Shown: piece after piece, positions 1 to 8,595 of the stretch | Numbering within the stretch: the first letter of the stretch is position 1 | Layout: every line of letters starts with the position of its first letter | Assembly: GCA_963761435.1 (NCBI GenBank) | Contig: CAVXHJ010000011.1 | Coordinates: 62,001 to 126,000 of the forward strand | From: Roseiarcus sp963761435 | Lineage (GTDB): Bacteria > Pseudomonadota > Alphaproteobacteria > Rhizobiales > Beijerinckiaceae | Direction of reading: 5' to 3' | Length of the DNA: 64,000 bases | The notes under the pieces: generated by a model | The model's database searches: none | What the model was told of the DNA's origin: nothing | What the model saw: the letters and a program-made list of their open reading frames with translations, nothing else | Position numbers and translations under genes: made by a program

Positions 1-888
1 TTGCGGACGCCAAGGGCGCTGGGCGCTCTTGTGCTCATACTTGTCGTGATCGCGACGATTGTCGGACTTGGCGCCGCCATCTCCGGACCCGCCGAAGCGT
101 GGATAGCCAAGCTGCCTGAGGGCGTTCCCCGCATCCTGGAGCGGCTGAGATTTCTTGATGCACCCATCAATACGCTTCGGACATTTCTGGCGGCCGCAAA
201 TAGTTTCGGCGCCGCGGGCCCGCAGCGAAGCTCGCCCGGGCCTTTGGACGGCGCAGCGATTCTCTCGAGCGTCTTCGCCGGGACGCGGAGCTTCGCCAGC
301 GGTCTGTTCACCACCGTCTTGTTTCTCTACTTCCTCCTCGTTTCGGGCGACAGTTTCCTGCGGCGGCTGGTCGAGGTCTTGCCCAGGTTCGCCAGCAAGC
401 GGCAGGCGGTCGACATCTCGCAGCAGATCGGGCGCGATATTTCCGCCTATCTCGTCACAATCACCCTGATGAACGCGCTAGTCGGCGCCGCGACCGCCCT
501 TGTCATGTGGTCGACCGGAGTGGGCGATCCCGTTCTATGGGGGACGGTCGCATTCGTTCTCAACTATGTGCCGCTTCTCGGGCCCGCGGCCGCTATTTTC
601 ATTTTCCTGTTCGCCGGCTCGCTCACCATCACTTCGACCTGGCAAGCCCTTCTCCCGGCGGCGCTCTATGGCGCCATCCATGTGGTCGAGGGCGAGACGG
701 TGACGCCGATGCTTCTCGCCAGACGATTCACGCTCAATCCGGTTCTCGTTATCTTCTCTTTCGTGTTCTGGTTCTGGCTGTGGGGCGTCCCGGGCGCGAT
801 TCTTTCGGCGCCAATTCTGGCGACGACCAAGATCGTGTGTGATCGCGTTCGGCCGCTCGCGGCTCTTGGCCATATTCTCGCCGGGTGA
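1..888 (+). CDS. AI-2E family transporter (PerM-like), 5' end cut by window
   Basis: Inner-membrane protein of the AI-2E/PerM family (PF01594), whose members are proposed exporters or ion-coupled carriers. Visible are an N-terminal hydrophobic helix, a polar stretch of about 70 residues, then several membrane segments in the C-terminal half, including the family-like stretch 'LNYVPLLGP' near residue 190 and a Trp/Phe-rich helix near 255. The 295 visible residues are shorter than the usual 340-380, and the frame is open at base 1, so the true start probably lies upstream and the TTG at base 1 is not trusted. It converges on the large kinase gene. The substrate cannot be read from sequence. Confidence 0.8.
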   Translation: MRTPRALGALVLILVVIATIVGLGAAISGPAEAWIAKLPEGVPRILERLRFLDAPINTLRTFLAAANSFGAAGPQRSSPGPLDGAAILSSVFAGTRSFASGLFTTVLFLYFLLVSGDSFLRRLVEVLPRFASKRQAVDISQQIGRDISAYLVTITLMNALVGAATALVMWSTGVGDPVLWGTVAFVLNYVPLLGPAAAIFIFLFAGSLTITSTWQALLPAALYGAIHVVEGETVTPMLLARRFTLNPVLVIFSFVFWFWLWGVPGAILSAPILATTKIVCDRVRPLAALGHILAG

Positions 889-892
889 AGGC

Positions 893-910
893 GTGAGCCC
901 GCGGCGGCTC
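893..910. terminator. Short GC-rich hairpin between convergent genes
   Basis: GAGCC and GGCTC arms enclose a GC loop exactly in the 20-bp gap between the convergent AI-2E gene and the kinase fusion. There is no T-tract, so terminator function is only a guess from position. Confidence 0.3.
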
Positions 911-3900
911 AAGGCGCCATCGACGGCTCATCTTCTCCGCCCGACGCGAGAAGCGCCAGCCGGGCAAGGGCGGGCAGCGACTTCGACCCGGTTCTCTTCA
1001 TGATCGAGGCCCGGTGGCTCTCGACCGTGCGCTGGCTGATGCCGAGGTCGGCGGCGATGTTCTTGCTCGGCTGGCCCGCGAGCACCCTTTCCATCACGTC
1101 GCGTTGCCGCGGCGTGAGACCCGCGAGGTGAGCTGACGCTGACTCTCGCAGCTTCAGCAACTTGCTCGAATCCTGCGACAACTCGAGAGCCCGCTCGATG
1201 CTAGCGACGAGCTCCGCGCGGCCGATCGGCTTTTCGATGAAATCCAGTGCGCCCGCTTTCATGGCTTTAACCGCCATAGGCACGTCGGCCTCCCCGGTGA
1301 TCATGATCGCTGGCAAGCGATGGCCTTCGTCACGGAAAGTCTCGAGCAGTTCGAGCCCGCTCATCCCCGGCAGATAGGCGTCGATCAGCAGGCACGCGGA
1401 TTTGCCAGGAGCAAAGGCGTCTAGAAACGCCTCACTGCTCGCATAGGATTTGACGACGCGGCCATCGTCCTCGAGAACGGTTCGTATCGCCTCACGAACC
1501 TGGTCGTCATCATCGATGACAATGATTCTGGCTCCGCCCGAAGCGCTCAGGGCTTCGACAGAGTGACGAGGAGGTAAGACCTGGGGGTCGACTGGTTTGG
1601 CTAGGTGCTTCTCGATCGCCCGCGTCAAATCGCCGAGTTTGACCGGCTTATTGAGCTGAACGCAGTCGTGCAGGGCGATATCGCGCATGGCCTCAGTCGA
1701 AATATCGCCGGTTACGATGATGAATGGAATTTGCCGCTCGAGCTCCTGCCGCAGTTTCTGACAGAGTTGAACTCCATTCATGCCCCGTGGCAAATTGTAG
1801 TCGGCGAGGACCAGATCGGGTCTCATTGTCCCGCGCGCCATCAATTCCAGCGCGTCGTAGCCGTCGACGGCCCCCGAAGTCTCATAGCCCTCTTCGTTCA
1901 GGAACAGCTCGAGGTGCTCGCGAACTTCCGGGTCGTCCTCAACGATCAGGATCGCTCCAGCGCGCGGCGCCGTTTGCACGTCGTCCGCCGGCCGCGCATG
2001 GCGGTCAGACGGCGAAGGGACGCGGCTCAGCGTCAGTGGGACCTCGATCGAGAATACCGACCCCTTTCCGTGCAGCGAGCGCACACGGATCTGATGGCCG
2101 AGCAGTTCGCCCAGGCTCTTGACGATCGAGAGGCCCAAGCCCAGGCCCAGGCTTCGCTGGCGGGCGGCGTTCTCCACCTGATGATATTCCTCGAAGATCG
2201 CCTTCAGCTCCGACTGCGGGATTCCGATCCCGGTGTCCCAGATCTCGATCCGCAATTTGCCCTGGCGACGGCGGCACCCGACGAGCACACTGCCGCGCGG
2301 GGTATATTTCAGCGCGTTCGAGATCAAATTGCGGAGCATTTGCTCGAGCAGACGCAAATCGCTCCGAACTGACAGTGCGCAGGGGACCATGCGCAGCGCG
2401 AGGCCGGCCGCCTGCGCGTGATAAGTCAATTCTTCCCTCAGACGGTCGAACAGCTGATTCATCGGGACGTCGACGATTTCGGGTTTAACGGCGCCCACTT
2501 CAATCTGGTTGATGTCGAGTAGCGTATTCAGCATCCCCGTCATGGCGCCCAAAGCTTCGTCAATGCCCCGGGTCAGTTTCTGGGCCTTCTCCCCGACCAC
2601 TTTCTTGGCCAACAAGCCTTGAAGCAGGGCAAGCGTTTGCAGAGGCTGTCGCAGATCATGGCTGGCCGCCGCGAGAAAGCGCGATTTGGCGAGGCTCGCC
2701 AGTTCCGCCTGTCGCTTGGCGGCGCTTAGTGCATCCGCCGTGCGCCGCCGTTCGGTTACGTCTTCGTAGGTTATGACCACGCCTTCGGTCTTATCGCCGT
2801 TAACGCGGTAGGGCATGATCCGGCGCAGGAACCAGTGACCGCTCTGCCCCTCGATTTCCCGCTCGAGGGGCATCTGACTCTTGAAGACTGTTTGGGCGTC
2901 GTCCAAGAGGGCGTCGTCGGCGGCGAGAGACTTGAGATCCGTGAGCGGGCGACCCACATCGCTCGGAATTACATTGAAGAGGGCTCTCGTCGCGGGTGTG
3001 AAGAATCGGATGTTGAAGCGCGCGTCGAGGAAAATCGTTGCGACTTTGGTGCTGTATAGGACGTTCTGCAGATCGTCCGCGGTCGTCCGCTGCCGCTCGA
3101 GCGTTTCCTGCAACTGGCTGTTGAGTGCGGTCAGCTCCTCGTTGAGCGATTGAAGCTCCTCCTTAGAGGCGAGCAGCTCCTCGTTCGTCGCTTGATATTC
3201 CTCGTTGACGGACAGCGCCTCCTCATTGACCGCCATCTGCTCTTCGCTCGAGATCTCAAGGTTGCGGATGGTGTTCTGAAGCTCATTTTTTGTCGCTTCG
3301 AGCTCCCGTTCGAGCTCAACAACGCGCGAAACGTCAGCCAGCGTAATGCTGCCGCCCCCGACGACCTGCGGCTCCGGCTCTTCGACGAAGCAGACCAGCA
3401 ACAAGTCTTTGCGATCACGCGGCGCCGGCATGACGACGATGCTGAATGACAAGGGGCCTGCTCCACCCTTCGTCCGGCCCCCGGGCATGACGACTCGCGC
3501 ATTCTCGCGCAGCGCGCGTTGAACAGCGGATCTCAACTTCGCGCGCACGCCCTCGCGCGCCATAGGGATCAATTCATGCGCGGGGCAGCCCGGTGCGATC
3601 CTAAGATAACGATCTACGGGTCCTTGGAAGTGGAGGCATTCGAGTTTGCGGTTGATCAGCACTGCGGCGGGACCATAGATTTCCAGCACCGTTCGCCGAC
3701 AAAGCTCGGCAAGCTCGATCTGGAGCGAAGGCGCGGACGCCGGGCTCGGGCGCGCTCGTTGCCGAGAGCCATCGCCAGCGTTCGAGGACAAACCCAAATC
3801 GCCCAGTTTGGCGCCGCCAACGCGACCGTAAATGCGGTGCGGCTTGGAAATTACAGCGAACCGACCGTCGGCCACCCCGACCGTCTCGGCGTCGCCGACG

Positions 3901-5300
3901 AGCAGAAGGGCGCCTTCGCGTAGCGCGAAATGGATGATGGAGATGACCTTGGCCTGCGCCTCCGGCAGAAGGTAGATCAGAAGGTTCCGGCACGATACGA
4001 AATCGAGACGCGCGAATGGCGGGTCGGCGAGCACGTCATGCACCGTGAACACGACGTTTGAGCGCAGTTCAGCCGAGATCCGGTAGTTTTTATCCTCCTT
4101 GGAAAAGAAGCGGGCCAATCGTTCCGGCGAAACGTCGGCCTCGATCGAATCGGGATAGAGGCCTTCGCGCGCGCTCGCCACCGCGTCGGGATCCACGTCG
4201 GTGGCGAAGATTTGCAGTTTGACATTGCGCTTCGAGGCCTCGATCTGCTCGCGAAAAAGCATCGCGAGCGAATAGGTCTCTTCACCGGAACTGCAACCGG
4301 CGACCCATATTCTAAGCGGCCGATCGAGGGGGTGGTCACGCACGAGGTCGGGAATGACGCTCTTGGCCAGAAAATCGAAAACGGCGGCATCCCGAAAGAA
4401 CCCCGTGACATTAATCAGCAAATCCCTGGAGAGCTGGTCGCGTTCGTTCGCGTCCCGACCCAGGAGATCGAAATACTCGGCGGCGGTCTTGACGGCCGCC
4501 AGCGCCATCCGCCGGTCGACCCGCCGCTCGAGCGTGCCGTGCTTGTAAAGGGTGAAGTCATGAACCGTCTTCGTACGCAGGAGAGCGATTATGTCCGGCA
4601 GCGACTCCTCCACCGACTTGAGCGCGGGCGATTTTGGCGCCTCCGCCACAAAGACCTGACCGCGTTCGCGGGCGACCAGCGCCTCCGCGATCTTCGCGGC
4701 ACGGAGCACCAGATCGACCGCGCCGGTTGCGACAGCGCTACGCGGCATGCCGTCATAGCCAGCTTCGCGCATGTCCTGGGCGATGATGAGACCGCCTTTC
4801 GCTTTTACGGACTTCAGGCCAAGACTGCCGTCGGCGCCCGTTCCGGAAAGGACCACGCAAATTGCGCGCGCGCCATATTCACGAGCGAGGGAATTCAGGA
4901 GGAAGTCGAAAGGAAGCCGCGCGCCGTGTCGTGCCTCCGGCTTCGAAATCCGCAACGCGCCCTTGTCGTCGACCGACAGATAAACGCCAGGCGGAATGAC
5001 ATACACGCACTCGCATTGGATCGCCATTCCGTCGGTCGCCAGCAGGACCGGCATTGAGGTATGGCCCGCAAGCAGATCCACCATCATGCTGTCGTGGCTG
5101 GGGTCGAGGTGCTGAACGATGATGAAGGCCATTCCGTTGACCGACGGCAATGCGTCCAGAAGCCGCCTGCAAGCATCGAGGCCTCCGGCCGAGGCGCCAA
5201 TCGCGACGACCGGAAACTCCGCAGTCTTGCGGACCGAGAGAGGCTTCGATATCCAGTGCGATCGCGTCCCCTCGACGATATGCTTGAGGCTTCCACGCAT
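909..5300 (-). CDS. CheB-CheR-PAS-histidine kinase-REC-REC-LuxR fusion protein
   Basis: A complete signalling relay in one soluble polypeptide of about 1463 aa. In order: CheB methylesterase domain (IGASAGG serine motif, VQHLDP histidine, SGTGADG aspartate); CheR methyltransferase (WVAGCSSGEETYS SAM-binding motif, then SCRNLLIY); a Glu-rich coiled coil; a PAS domain; HisKA (SHDLRQPL) and HATPase; a first REC domain (IVEDDPE); and finally a FixJ-type REC (VIDDDDQ) joined to a LuxR helix-turn-helix (LTPRQRDVMERVLAG). CheB-CheR-kinase fusions are common in Rhizobiales; ending in a second REC plus a DNA-binding domain is less usual. The frame is open to an ATG at 5471, but CheB homology begins well inside and a conserved element lies at 5430-5442, so I prefer the ATG at 5298-5300. 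Neither start has a clear ribosome-binding site. Confidence 0.85.
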   Translation of the reverse strand: MRGSLKHIVEGTRSHWISKPLSVRKTAEFPVVAIGASAGGLDACRRLLDALPSVNGMAFIIVQHLDPSHDSMMVDLLAGHTSMPVLLATDGMAIQCECVYVIPPGVYLSVDDKGALRISKPEARHGARLPFDFLLNSLAREYGARAICVVLSGTGADGSLGLKSVKAKGGLIIAQDMREAGYDGMPRSAVATGAVDLVLRAAKIAEALVARERGQVFVAEAPKSPALKSVEESLPDIIALLRTKTVHDFTLYKHGTLERRVDRRMALAAVKTAAEYFDLLGRDANERDQLSRDLLINVTGFFRDAAVFDFLAKSVIPDLVRDHPLDRPLRIWVAGCSSGEETYSLAMLFREQIEASKRNVKLQIFATDVDPDAVASAREGLYPDSIEADVSPERLARFFSKEDKNYRISAELRSNVVFTVHDVLADPPFARLDFVSCRNLLIYLLPEAQAKVISIIHFALREGALLLVGDAETVGVADGRFAVISKPHRIYGRVGGAKLGDLGLSSNAGDGSRQRARPSPASAPSLQIELAELCRRTVLEIYGPAAVLINRKLECLHFQGPVDRYLRIAPGCPAHELIPMAREGVRAKLRSAVQRALRENARVVMPGGRTKGGAGPLSFSIVVMPAPRDRKDLLLVCFVEEPEPQVVGGGSITLADVSRVVELERELEATKNELQNTIRNLEISSEEQMAVNEEALSVNEEYQATNEELLASKEELQSLNEELTALNSQLQETLERQRTTADDLQNVLYSTKVATIFLDARFNIRFFTPATRALFNVIPSDVGRPLTDLKSLAADDALLDDAQTVFKSQMPLEREIEGQSGHWFLRRIMPYRVNGDKTEGVVITYEDVTERRRTADALSAAKRQAELASLAKSRFLAAASHDLRQPLQTLALLQGLLAKKVVGEKAQKLTRGIDEALGAMTGMLNTLLDINQIEVGAVKPEIVDVPMNQLFDRLREELTYHAQAAGLALRMVPCALSVRSDLRLLEQMLRNLISNALKYTPRGSVLVGCRRRQGKLRIEIWDTGIGIPQSELKAIFEEYHQVENAARQRSLGLGLGLSIVKSLGELLGHQIRVRSLHGKGSVFSIEVPLTLSRVPSPSDRHARPADDVQTAPRAGAILIVEDDPEVREHLELFLNEEGYETSGAVDGYDALELMARGTMRPDLVLADYNLPRGMNGVQLCQKLRQELERQIPFIIVTGDISTEAMRDIALHDCVQLNKPVKLGDLTRAIEKHLAKPVDPQVLPPRHSVEALSASGGARIIVIDDDDQVREAIRTVLEDDGRVVKSYASSEAFLDAFAPGKSACLLIDAYLPGMSGLELLETFRDEGHRLPAIMITGEADVPMAVKAMKAGALDFIEKPIGRAELVASIERALELSQDSSKLLKLRESASAHLAGLTPRQRDVMERVLAGQPSKNIAADLGISQRTVESHRASIMKRTGSKSLPALARLALLASGGEDEPSMAP

Positions 5301-5429
5301 TCTGAGAGTTTTCTCGAAGGGCGGCGCTCCAACGGAGCGAGTGACAATCAATAGCAATATTCGCGCGCGATTGCGATCGTTTTCGACGCAGTGCTCCAGC
5401 ACCAGCACACGTTCCAGGGCGCTAGGCAC

Positions 5430-5442
5430 GAGTAGTTTCCGA
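5430..5442 (+). promoter_or_regulatory. GTAGTTTCCGA element upstream of DUF883 gene
   Basis: GAGTAGTTTCCGA, identical over 13 bases to the copy at 6031. It lies about 85 bp before the ATG at 5528, in the same orientation relative to its gene as the other five copies. Confidence 0.5.
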
Positions 5443-5527
5443 ATCTTTCCGGACGAAGAAGCGTCACACATAGTTGTAGGCGCGTCGCCGCAACCGATGT
5501 CTTGCGACGATGAGAGGCTCGGTGATC

Positions 5528-5821
5528 ATGACCGCATTACTGAGCGCAGATTCAGATCCTGAGCTGTTTCGTGAGGATCTTGACACGGTGAAGCGCGACG
5601 TCGCGAGCCTGATTGAGCACATGAAAGTGGCAGCGACGAGCACGGTTCAAAACGCCGCCTGCCAGGTTGAACAGCGTGTCAGAAGCCTCCGCCAGCAAGC
5701 GGGAGCCGAAGGCGACCGCTCGGCGAATGCGCTCAATCTCTTTGTTAAGAACCGACCATTTGTCGCGCTGACGATCGCGGTTGGGGCGGGCTACATCGGC
5801 TCGCGCGTGCTCGGGCGTTGA
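5528..5821 (+). CDS. DUF883/ElaB-like small protein
   Basis: 97-aa protein with an acidic helical N-terminus (ELFREDLDTVKRDVASL), a heptad-like middle (VEQRVRSLRQQ) and a single C-terminal membrane helix after a KNRPF motif, ending in GAGYIGSRVLGR. This is the architecture of the DUF883/ElaB/YqjD family, stress-induced tail-anchored proteins that associate with ribosomes in E. coli. An upstream in-frame ATG at 5510 exists, but GAGAGG at 5512-5517 sits 10 nt before the ATG at 5528 and decides for the latter. The stop TGA overlaps the TTG of the next ORF. The family role in this organism is inferred, not shown. Confidence 0.8.
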   Translation: MTALLSADSDPELFREDLDTVKRDVASLIEHMKVAATSTVQNAACQVEQRVRSLRQQAGAEGDRSANALNLFVKNRPFVALTIAVGAGYIGSRVLGR

Positions 5822-6036
5822 GCCAACCTTCAACGGGATCCTTCGCACGTATCGCGGTCTTCCTGCTGATCGCCGTTCTCTGCACCGTGGCGGCTCTGTG
5901 CTGCGGAATCCGGGCTCCCCGGTCTTACACCGCGCCCATCCTCGGCGCTGCAGGCGCGCTATGCGCCGCTTCAGCCTGGGAGTCCTCTTTAGGCGGTGAA
6001 ATTAGATGCTGCCGCCGGCCGCCGGGGCATGAGTAG
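5818..6036 (+). CDS. Small hydrophobic protein coupled to the DUF883 gene
   Basis: 72-aa ORF beginning at a TTG that overlaps the stop of the DUF883 gene (TTGA). It has one strongly hydrophobic helix (IAVFLLIAVLCTVAALCC) and a second weaker one, followed by a polar tail. DUF883/ElaB genes are often followed by small membrane proteins of YqjE type, which fits the position, but I cannot assign it to that family. The weak start codon and lack of a separate ribosome-binding site leave it uncertain, and the element at 6031 lies within its last codons. Confidence 0.35.
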   Translation: MSQPSTGSFARIAVFLLIAVLCTVAALCCGIRAPRSYTAPILGAAGALCAASAWESSLGGEIRCCRRPPGHE

Positions 6037-6043
6037 TTTCCGA
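6031..6043 (+). promoter_or_regulatory. GTAGTTTCCGA element upstream of REC gene
   Basis: GAGTAGTTTCCGA, an exact 13-base match to the copy at 5430, about 81 bp before the ATG at 6125 and 30 bp before the alternative ATG at 6074. Confidence 0.5.
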
Positions 6044-6124
6044 GGGTGCTCTTCGCGACCGGAGGTCCGTATCATGGCTTCAGACACGTCTATCCGACAA
6101 CTCCGGGAGCGGGGAGGTTATCCG

Positions 6125-6532
6125 ATGAAGGCGCTGCGCGCTCTGGTCGTGGAAGACGACCCAATTCTTGGTGAATTGCTCGCGAAAACGCTCGAGGGTC
6201 TCGGCCACGGGGTCTGCGCCGTGGAGACCAATGTCGCCAAAGCGGTGGCCGCCGCTTCGCATTGGCGCCCAGATTTCATGATCGTCGACGTCGGACTCGG
6301 CGAGGCGAGCGGCCTCGTCGCTGTCAAAGAGATCCTCCGAAGCAGATTCGTCCCACACGTGTTTGTCACCGGCAATGCGGTGAGGGGCATGCCGTCGGGT
6401 CCAGATACCGTCCTCATTCAAAAGCCGTTCCGCGTGTCGGACCTGGAGCGAGCAATTCAAACGGCGCTTGCCACCGCGCCCGCTTCCGACCGAGTCGCGG
6501 TGAAGCGTGAAAAGGATCGGGTAGTGACATGA
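6125..6532 (+). CDS. Single-domain response regulator (REC only)
   Basis: 135-aa receiver domain without output domain. Visible are the acidic pair (VVEDD, residues 9-11), the phospho-acceptor Asp in MIVDVGLGEASG near residue 52, the switch Thr (FVTGN) and the conserved Lys (IQKPFR). GGGGAGG at 6111-6117 lies 7 nt before this ATG. A second in-frame ATG at 6074 also has a GGAGG (6060-6064) 9 nt upstream and would add 17 residues, so two starts are possible. The ATGA overlap with the next gene indicates translational coupling. Stand-alone receivers of this kind often act as phosphate shuttles, for instance for the nearby hybrid kinase; that link is inferred from proximity only. Confidence 0.85.
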   Translation: MKALRALVVEDDPILGELLAKTLEGLGHGVCAVETNVAKAVAAASHWRPDFMIVDVGLGEASGLVAVKEILRSRFVPHVFVTGNAVRGMPSGPDTVLIQKPFRVSDLERAIQTALATAPASDRVAVKREKDRVVT

Positions 6533-7017
6533 CCCACGCCGCGCTGTCGCCGCTCATCGAGCCGGAGTTCGACGAATTCCTCGGTGCGTCGATTGGCGAA
6601 GATCGAAATGGAACGGGGCTCAGCGTCCTGTCCGCGCTTGCGCGGCTCGATGTCGATCCCTGGGAAGAAGCCAGGAGCCTCGCGCGAATGCCGAGGGAAG
6701 TGGCTGCCCTGCGGTTGACCGCACTGATTGAAGCGCTGCCGAACGTGCCGGCGAGCGCCATTCCGTCAAGGATGAGCGCCGCCGATCTCGTCGCGCTGCT
6801 GCCGAAGCGCAAGGCCGCCGACGTCCGTCCTTCGGACAGCGCATTTACGGCAACGGGCTTACGCGAGACGCGGGTTCTCATGGCATTGAGCGGCTTCGCC
6901 ATCGTGATGCTCGTCCTCTTCACGATGTCTACGCTTTTCTCAGGTTGGCCTGGAACCGGCGCCATATCGTCGGCGACTCGCGGCCACGACGAGGCGACGG
7001 TCGTGCCGAGCAGATAG
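6529..7017 (+). CDS. Membrane-anchored protein of unknown function coupled to REC gene
   Basis: 162-aa protein whose ATG overlaps the stop of the response regulator (ATGA), so the two are probably co-translated. The first 115 residues are predicted soluble and helical (repeated Ala/Leu/Arg patterns such as SVLSALARLDVDPWEEARSLARMP); one membrane helix follows (VLMALSGFAIVMLVLFTMSTLF) with a short periplasmic tail. I recognise no family. A membrane protein coupled to a lone receiver domain could be its partner or target. Confidence 0.6.
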   Translation: MTHAALSPLIEPEFDEFLGASIGEDRNGTGLSVLSALARLDVDPWEEARSLARMPREVAALRLTALIEALPNVPASAIPSRMSAADLVALLPKRKAADVRPSDSAFTATGLRETRVLMALSGFAIVMLVLFTMSTLFSGWPGTGAISSATRGHDEATVVPSR

Positions 7018-7178
7018 AGCAGCCTCAGGAGCCGCTCCGCCCGCCTTGAACTGGCAAGCTGCGATGCGTTCGGCTTGGCGCGCCACCCAACCTCACTCCG
7101 CCGGGGCGATCTCGTTCAACCGCTGCTCGACTCGGTCGACGACCGGCGCCGACGCCAGCGGCCGCGCTTGCCGCACAC

Positions 7179-7388
7179 TCATGGGCCGGTTTTGGTCGGG
7201 ATCGCTACGAGAAGGCCCGCTGACATCATGGCTTCCGTGTCGCGCAGCGCGTCGTTCAAGCCGCTAGTATATTTCCGATTCGTGTCGACGACCTTGTCGC
7301 CCACGCCGTCGCTCACGGCCCACCCAATGGCATCTTCGGGCGCGCCTTTGATTTCCTTGATCGCACGGGCAACTCTGTTCTCGTCCAT
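7179..7388 (-). CDS. CsbD-like small stress protein, shortened C-terminus
   Basis: 69-aa protein. The start MDENRVARAIKEIKG and the following VSDGVGDK match the N-terminal repeat pattern of CsbD-like proteins of alphaproteobacteria (MDENRV...KEIKG...G). Relatives usually continue into a C-terminal membrane helix with an RPY-type motif; here the frame ends after IPTKTGP without it, and a 28-codon ORF starts at an overlapping ATGA (7099-7185). It may be a truncated or frame-shifted member. AAGGAA lies at the right distance before the ATG. The element at 7495-7505 is 106 bp upstream in the conserved orientation. Confidence 0.5.
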   Translation of the reverse strand: MDENRVARAIKEIKGAPEDAIGWAVSDGVGDKVVDTNRKYTSGLNDALRDTEAMMSAGLLVAIPTKTGP

Positions 7389-7494
7389 GGATTGTGCTTT
7401 CCTTACCCATCGCTGCGACGCATGAAGGCGCTTGGATCTAAGCCATTCGCGTCTGGCATCGGATGTTAGGGAAGAGATTTGTGAGCCGGCAGCC

Positions 7495-7505
7495 TCGGAA
7501 ACTAC
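7495..7505 (-). promoter_or_regulatory. GTAGTTTCCGA element upstream of CsbD-like gene
   Basis: TCGGAAACTAC on the plus strand, that is GTAGTTTCCGA on the minus strand, 106 bp before the ATG at 7388. Orientation relative to the gene agrees with the other copies. It is also 51 bp before the plus-strand ATG at 7556, but in the opposite sense. Confidence 0.45.
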
Positions 7506-7555
7506 TTACTCCGAGTTGCGCACGTCGGCGACGCAGCGTTGAGAGATCGGATCGG

Positions 7556-7861
7556 ATGACGGTGGGGGCGCCGCCGCGTCCGACAATCCCGCCCCTGCTT
7601 TTGCCGGGCCGATCAAGTGGGCGGGCGCCCGGCACGCTGTGGTCCTTGCCCTATGAAACCGGCGACTTATTGGACGTCGAGCGCCGAATCCTGGAATGTC
7701 TCGGCGCGGCCCTAGTCAGCGAGTGGAGTGGTCTGCCCACCGAGGTTCAGCGTAGACTCTTCGAGCACGCTGCGTCGGGCGCATCAGGCGACGCCGCCCG
7801 ATTGAAGTCGCAGATCGCCCGTTTCCTGCATGGTCATAAAGACGCTTCCGAATCGCGCTGA
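7556..7861 (+). CDS. Conserved hypothetical protein (ETGDLLDVERR type)
   Basis: About 101 aa when started at the ATG 7556; the frame is open to an ATG at 7463, but the first 31 residues of that version look non-coding. The core ETGDLLDVERRILECLGAALVSEW, then LPTEVQRRLFEHA and a basic FLHGHKD ending, resembles short hypothetical proteins I associate with Rhizobiales genomes. No enzymatic motif is seen; it is probably a small helical cytosolic protein. No strong ribosome-binding site supports either start, so the 5' end is uncertain. Confidence 0.5.
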   Translation: MTVGAPPRPTIPPLLLPGRSSGRAPGTLWSLPYETGDLLDVERRILECLGAALVSEWSGLPTEVQRRLFEHAASGASGDAARLKSQIARFLHGHKDASESR

Positions 7862-8159
7862 GCTCGTGCAGTTCCCGGGCATCCTGATCGATCGGCAGGG
7901 GCTCTCAGGAGATTTCAATCCTGCGTTAAACGCTGGCAGCCTGTGGCTTTCTGAGGGTTATTTTGGGCTCGACCGGGGCATCTCGATCCTGAAGATCCAG
8001 ATGTCGCTCGCGGTTGAGAATGCGGCGCAGTGTCCGTTTATTGTCATGCGCGCGGCGCCTTATTGTCATGCGCGCGGCGCCGCGCCGGCTTCATCGAAGG
8101 CTCTGACCCGGCATATCCACAACCGCAACGACGTCCTCGCACCGGACGTCGTCGATCGG
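7862..8159. other. Non-coding gap with 22-bp tandem duplication
   Basis: No convincing gene. The long plus-strand frame across it continues as antisense of the glycine-zipper gene and has no codon pattern of its own. The only structure seen is a 22-bp tandem duplication at 8039-8082. Confidence 0.5.
8039..8082. repeat. 22-bp tandem duplication
   Basis: Two adjacent 22-bp units beginning TATTGTCATGCGCGCGGCGC differ only at the last base. It is a recent small duplication in non-coding DNA. Confidence 0.8.
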
Positions 8160-8414
8160 TCAGTATTGATTGTAGTGGTGGTGATAGGGGTGATAAGCGT
8201 AGCCGCGATGATAGCGCCTGTGATTGGACATCGAGTTTCCGATTGCCGCGCCCCCGACGCCACCCACGACCGCGCCGACCGGACCGCCAACAACAGCCCC
8301 GGCAACAGCGCCCCCAACCCCTCCGGTGATCGCGCCGCTTTCGTCGGCAAAGGCGATTTGAGATGAGGCGCAGAGCAACGCTACGGTTGAAAGAGCAAGA
8401 ATCGTTCTGGACAT
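8160..8414 (-). CDS. Exported glycine-zipper protein
   Basis: 84-aa protein. A signal peptide ends at about residue 23 (CASSQIAFA before DESGAI). A glycine-zipper segment follows with GxxxG spacing (AITGGVGGAVAGAVVGG repeated as GAVVGGVGGAAIG), then a His/Tyr-rich tail (YHPYHHHYNQY) that could bind metal. Glycine-zipper proteins of this size are found in the envelopes of many proteobacteria and pack into membranes. AGGAGGTC lies 5-6 nt before the ATG, a near-perfect ribosome-binding site. The element at 8486-8503 is about 75 bp upstream. Confidence 0.8.
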   Translation of the reverse strand: MSRTILALSTVALLCASSQIAFADESGAITGGVGGAVAGAVVGGPVGAVVGGVGGAAIGNSMSNHRRYHRGYAYHPYHHHYNQY

Positions 8415-8485
8415 AAAGACCTCCTGTATTCGGCAAAACTCGCCGTGGCCCTGAGGCAGTTAGTCGCCAATTGATCCGAATAGTA

Positions 8486-8503
8486 AGGGTCGGAATCTAC
8501 TCA
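8486..8503 (-). promoter_or_regulatory. GTAGATTCCGA element upstream of glycine-zipper gene
   Basis: On the minus strand this reads TGAGTAGATTCCGACCCT. The 18-base sequence recurs exactly, in inverted orientation, at 9057-9074 upstream of the 63-aa gene. Each copy therefore points toward its own gene. Confidence 0.55.
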
Positions 8504-8595
8504 GCGCCGCCCTCGTCGTGCGAGTGCGCCAGCTGTCAACCGCGGTTCCGGTGCAACGCCGCGCCTTCTCGAGACGTCCACCCCTGCCGCCGGAC

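Noticed and set aside
7830..8366. 178-aa plus-strand ORF
   Set aside because: The second half is antisense to the glycine-zipper gene, which has a signal peptide and a perfect ribosome-binding site; the first half crosses a tandem duplication and has no family pattern.
8044..8436. 130-aa minus-strand ORF overlapping the glycine-zipper gene
   Set aside because: Arg/Gly-rich out-of-frame shadow of the real gene at 8160-8414.
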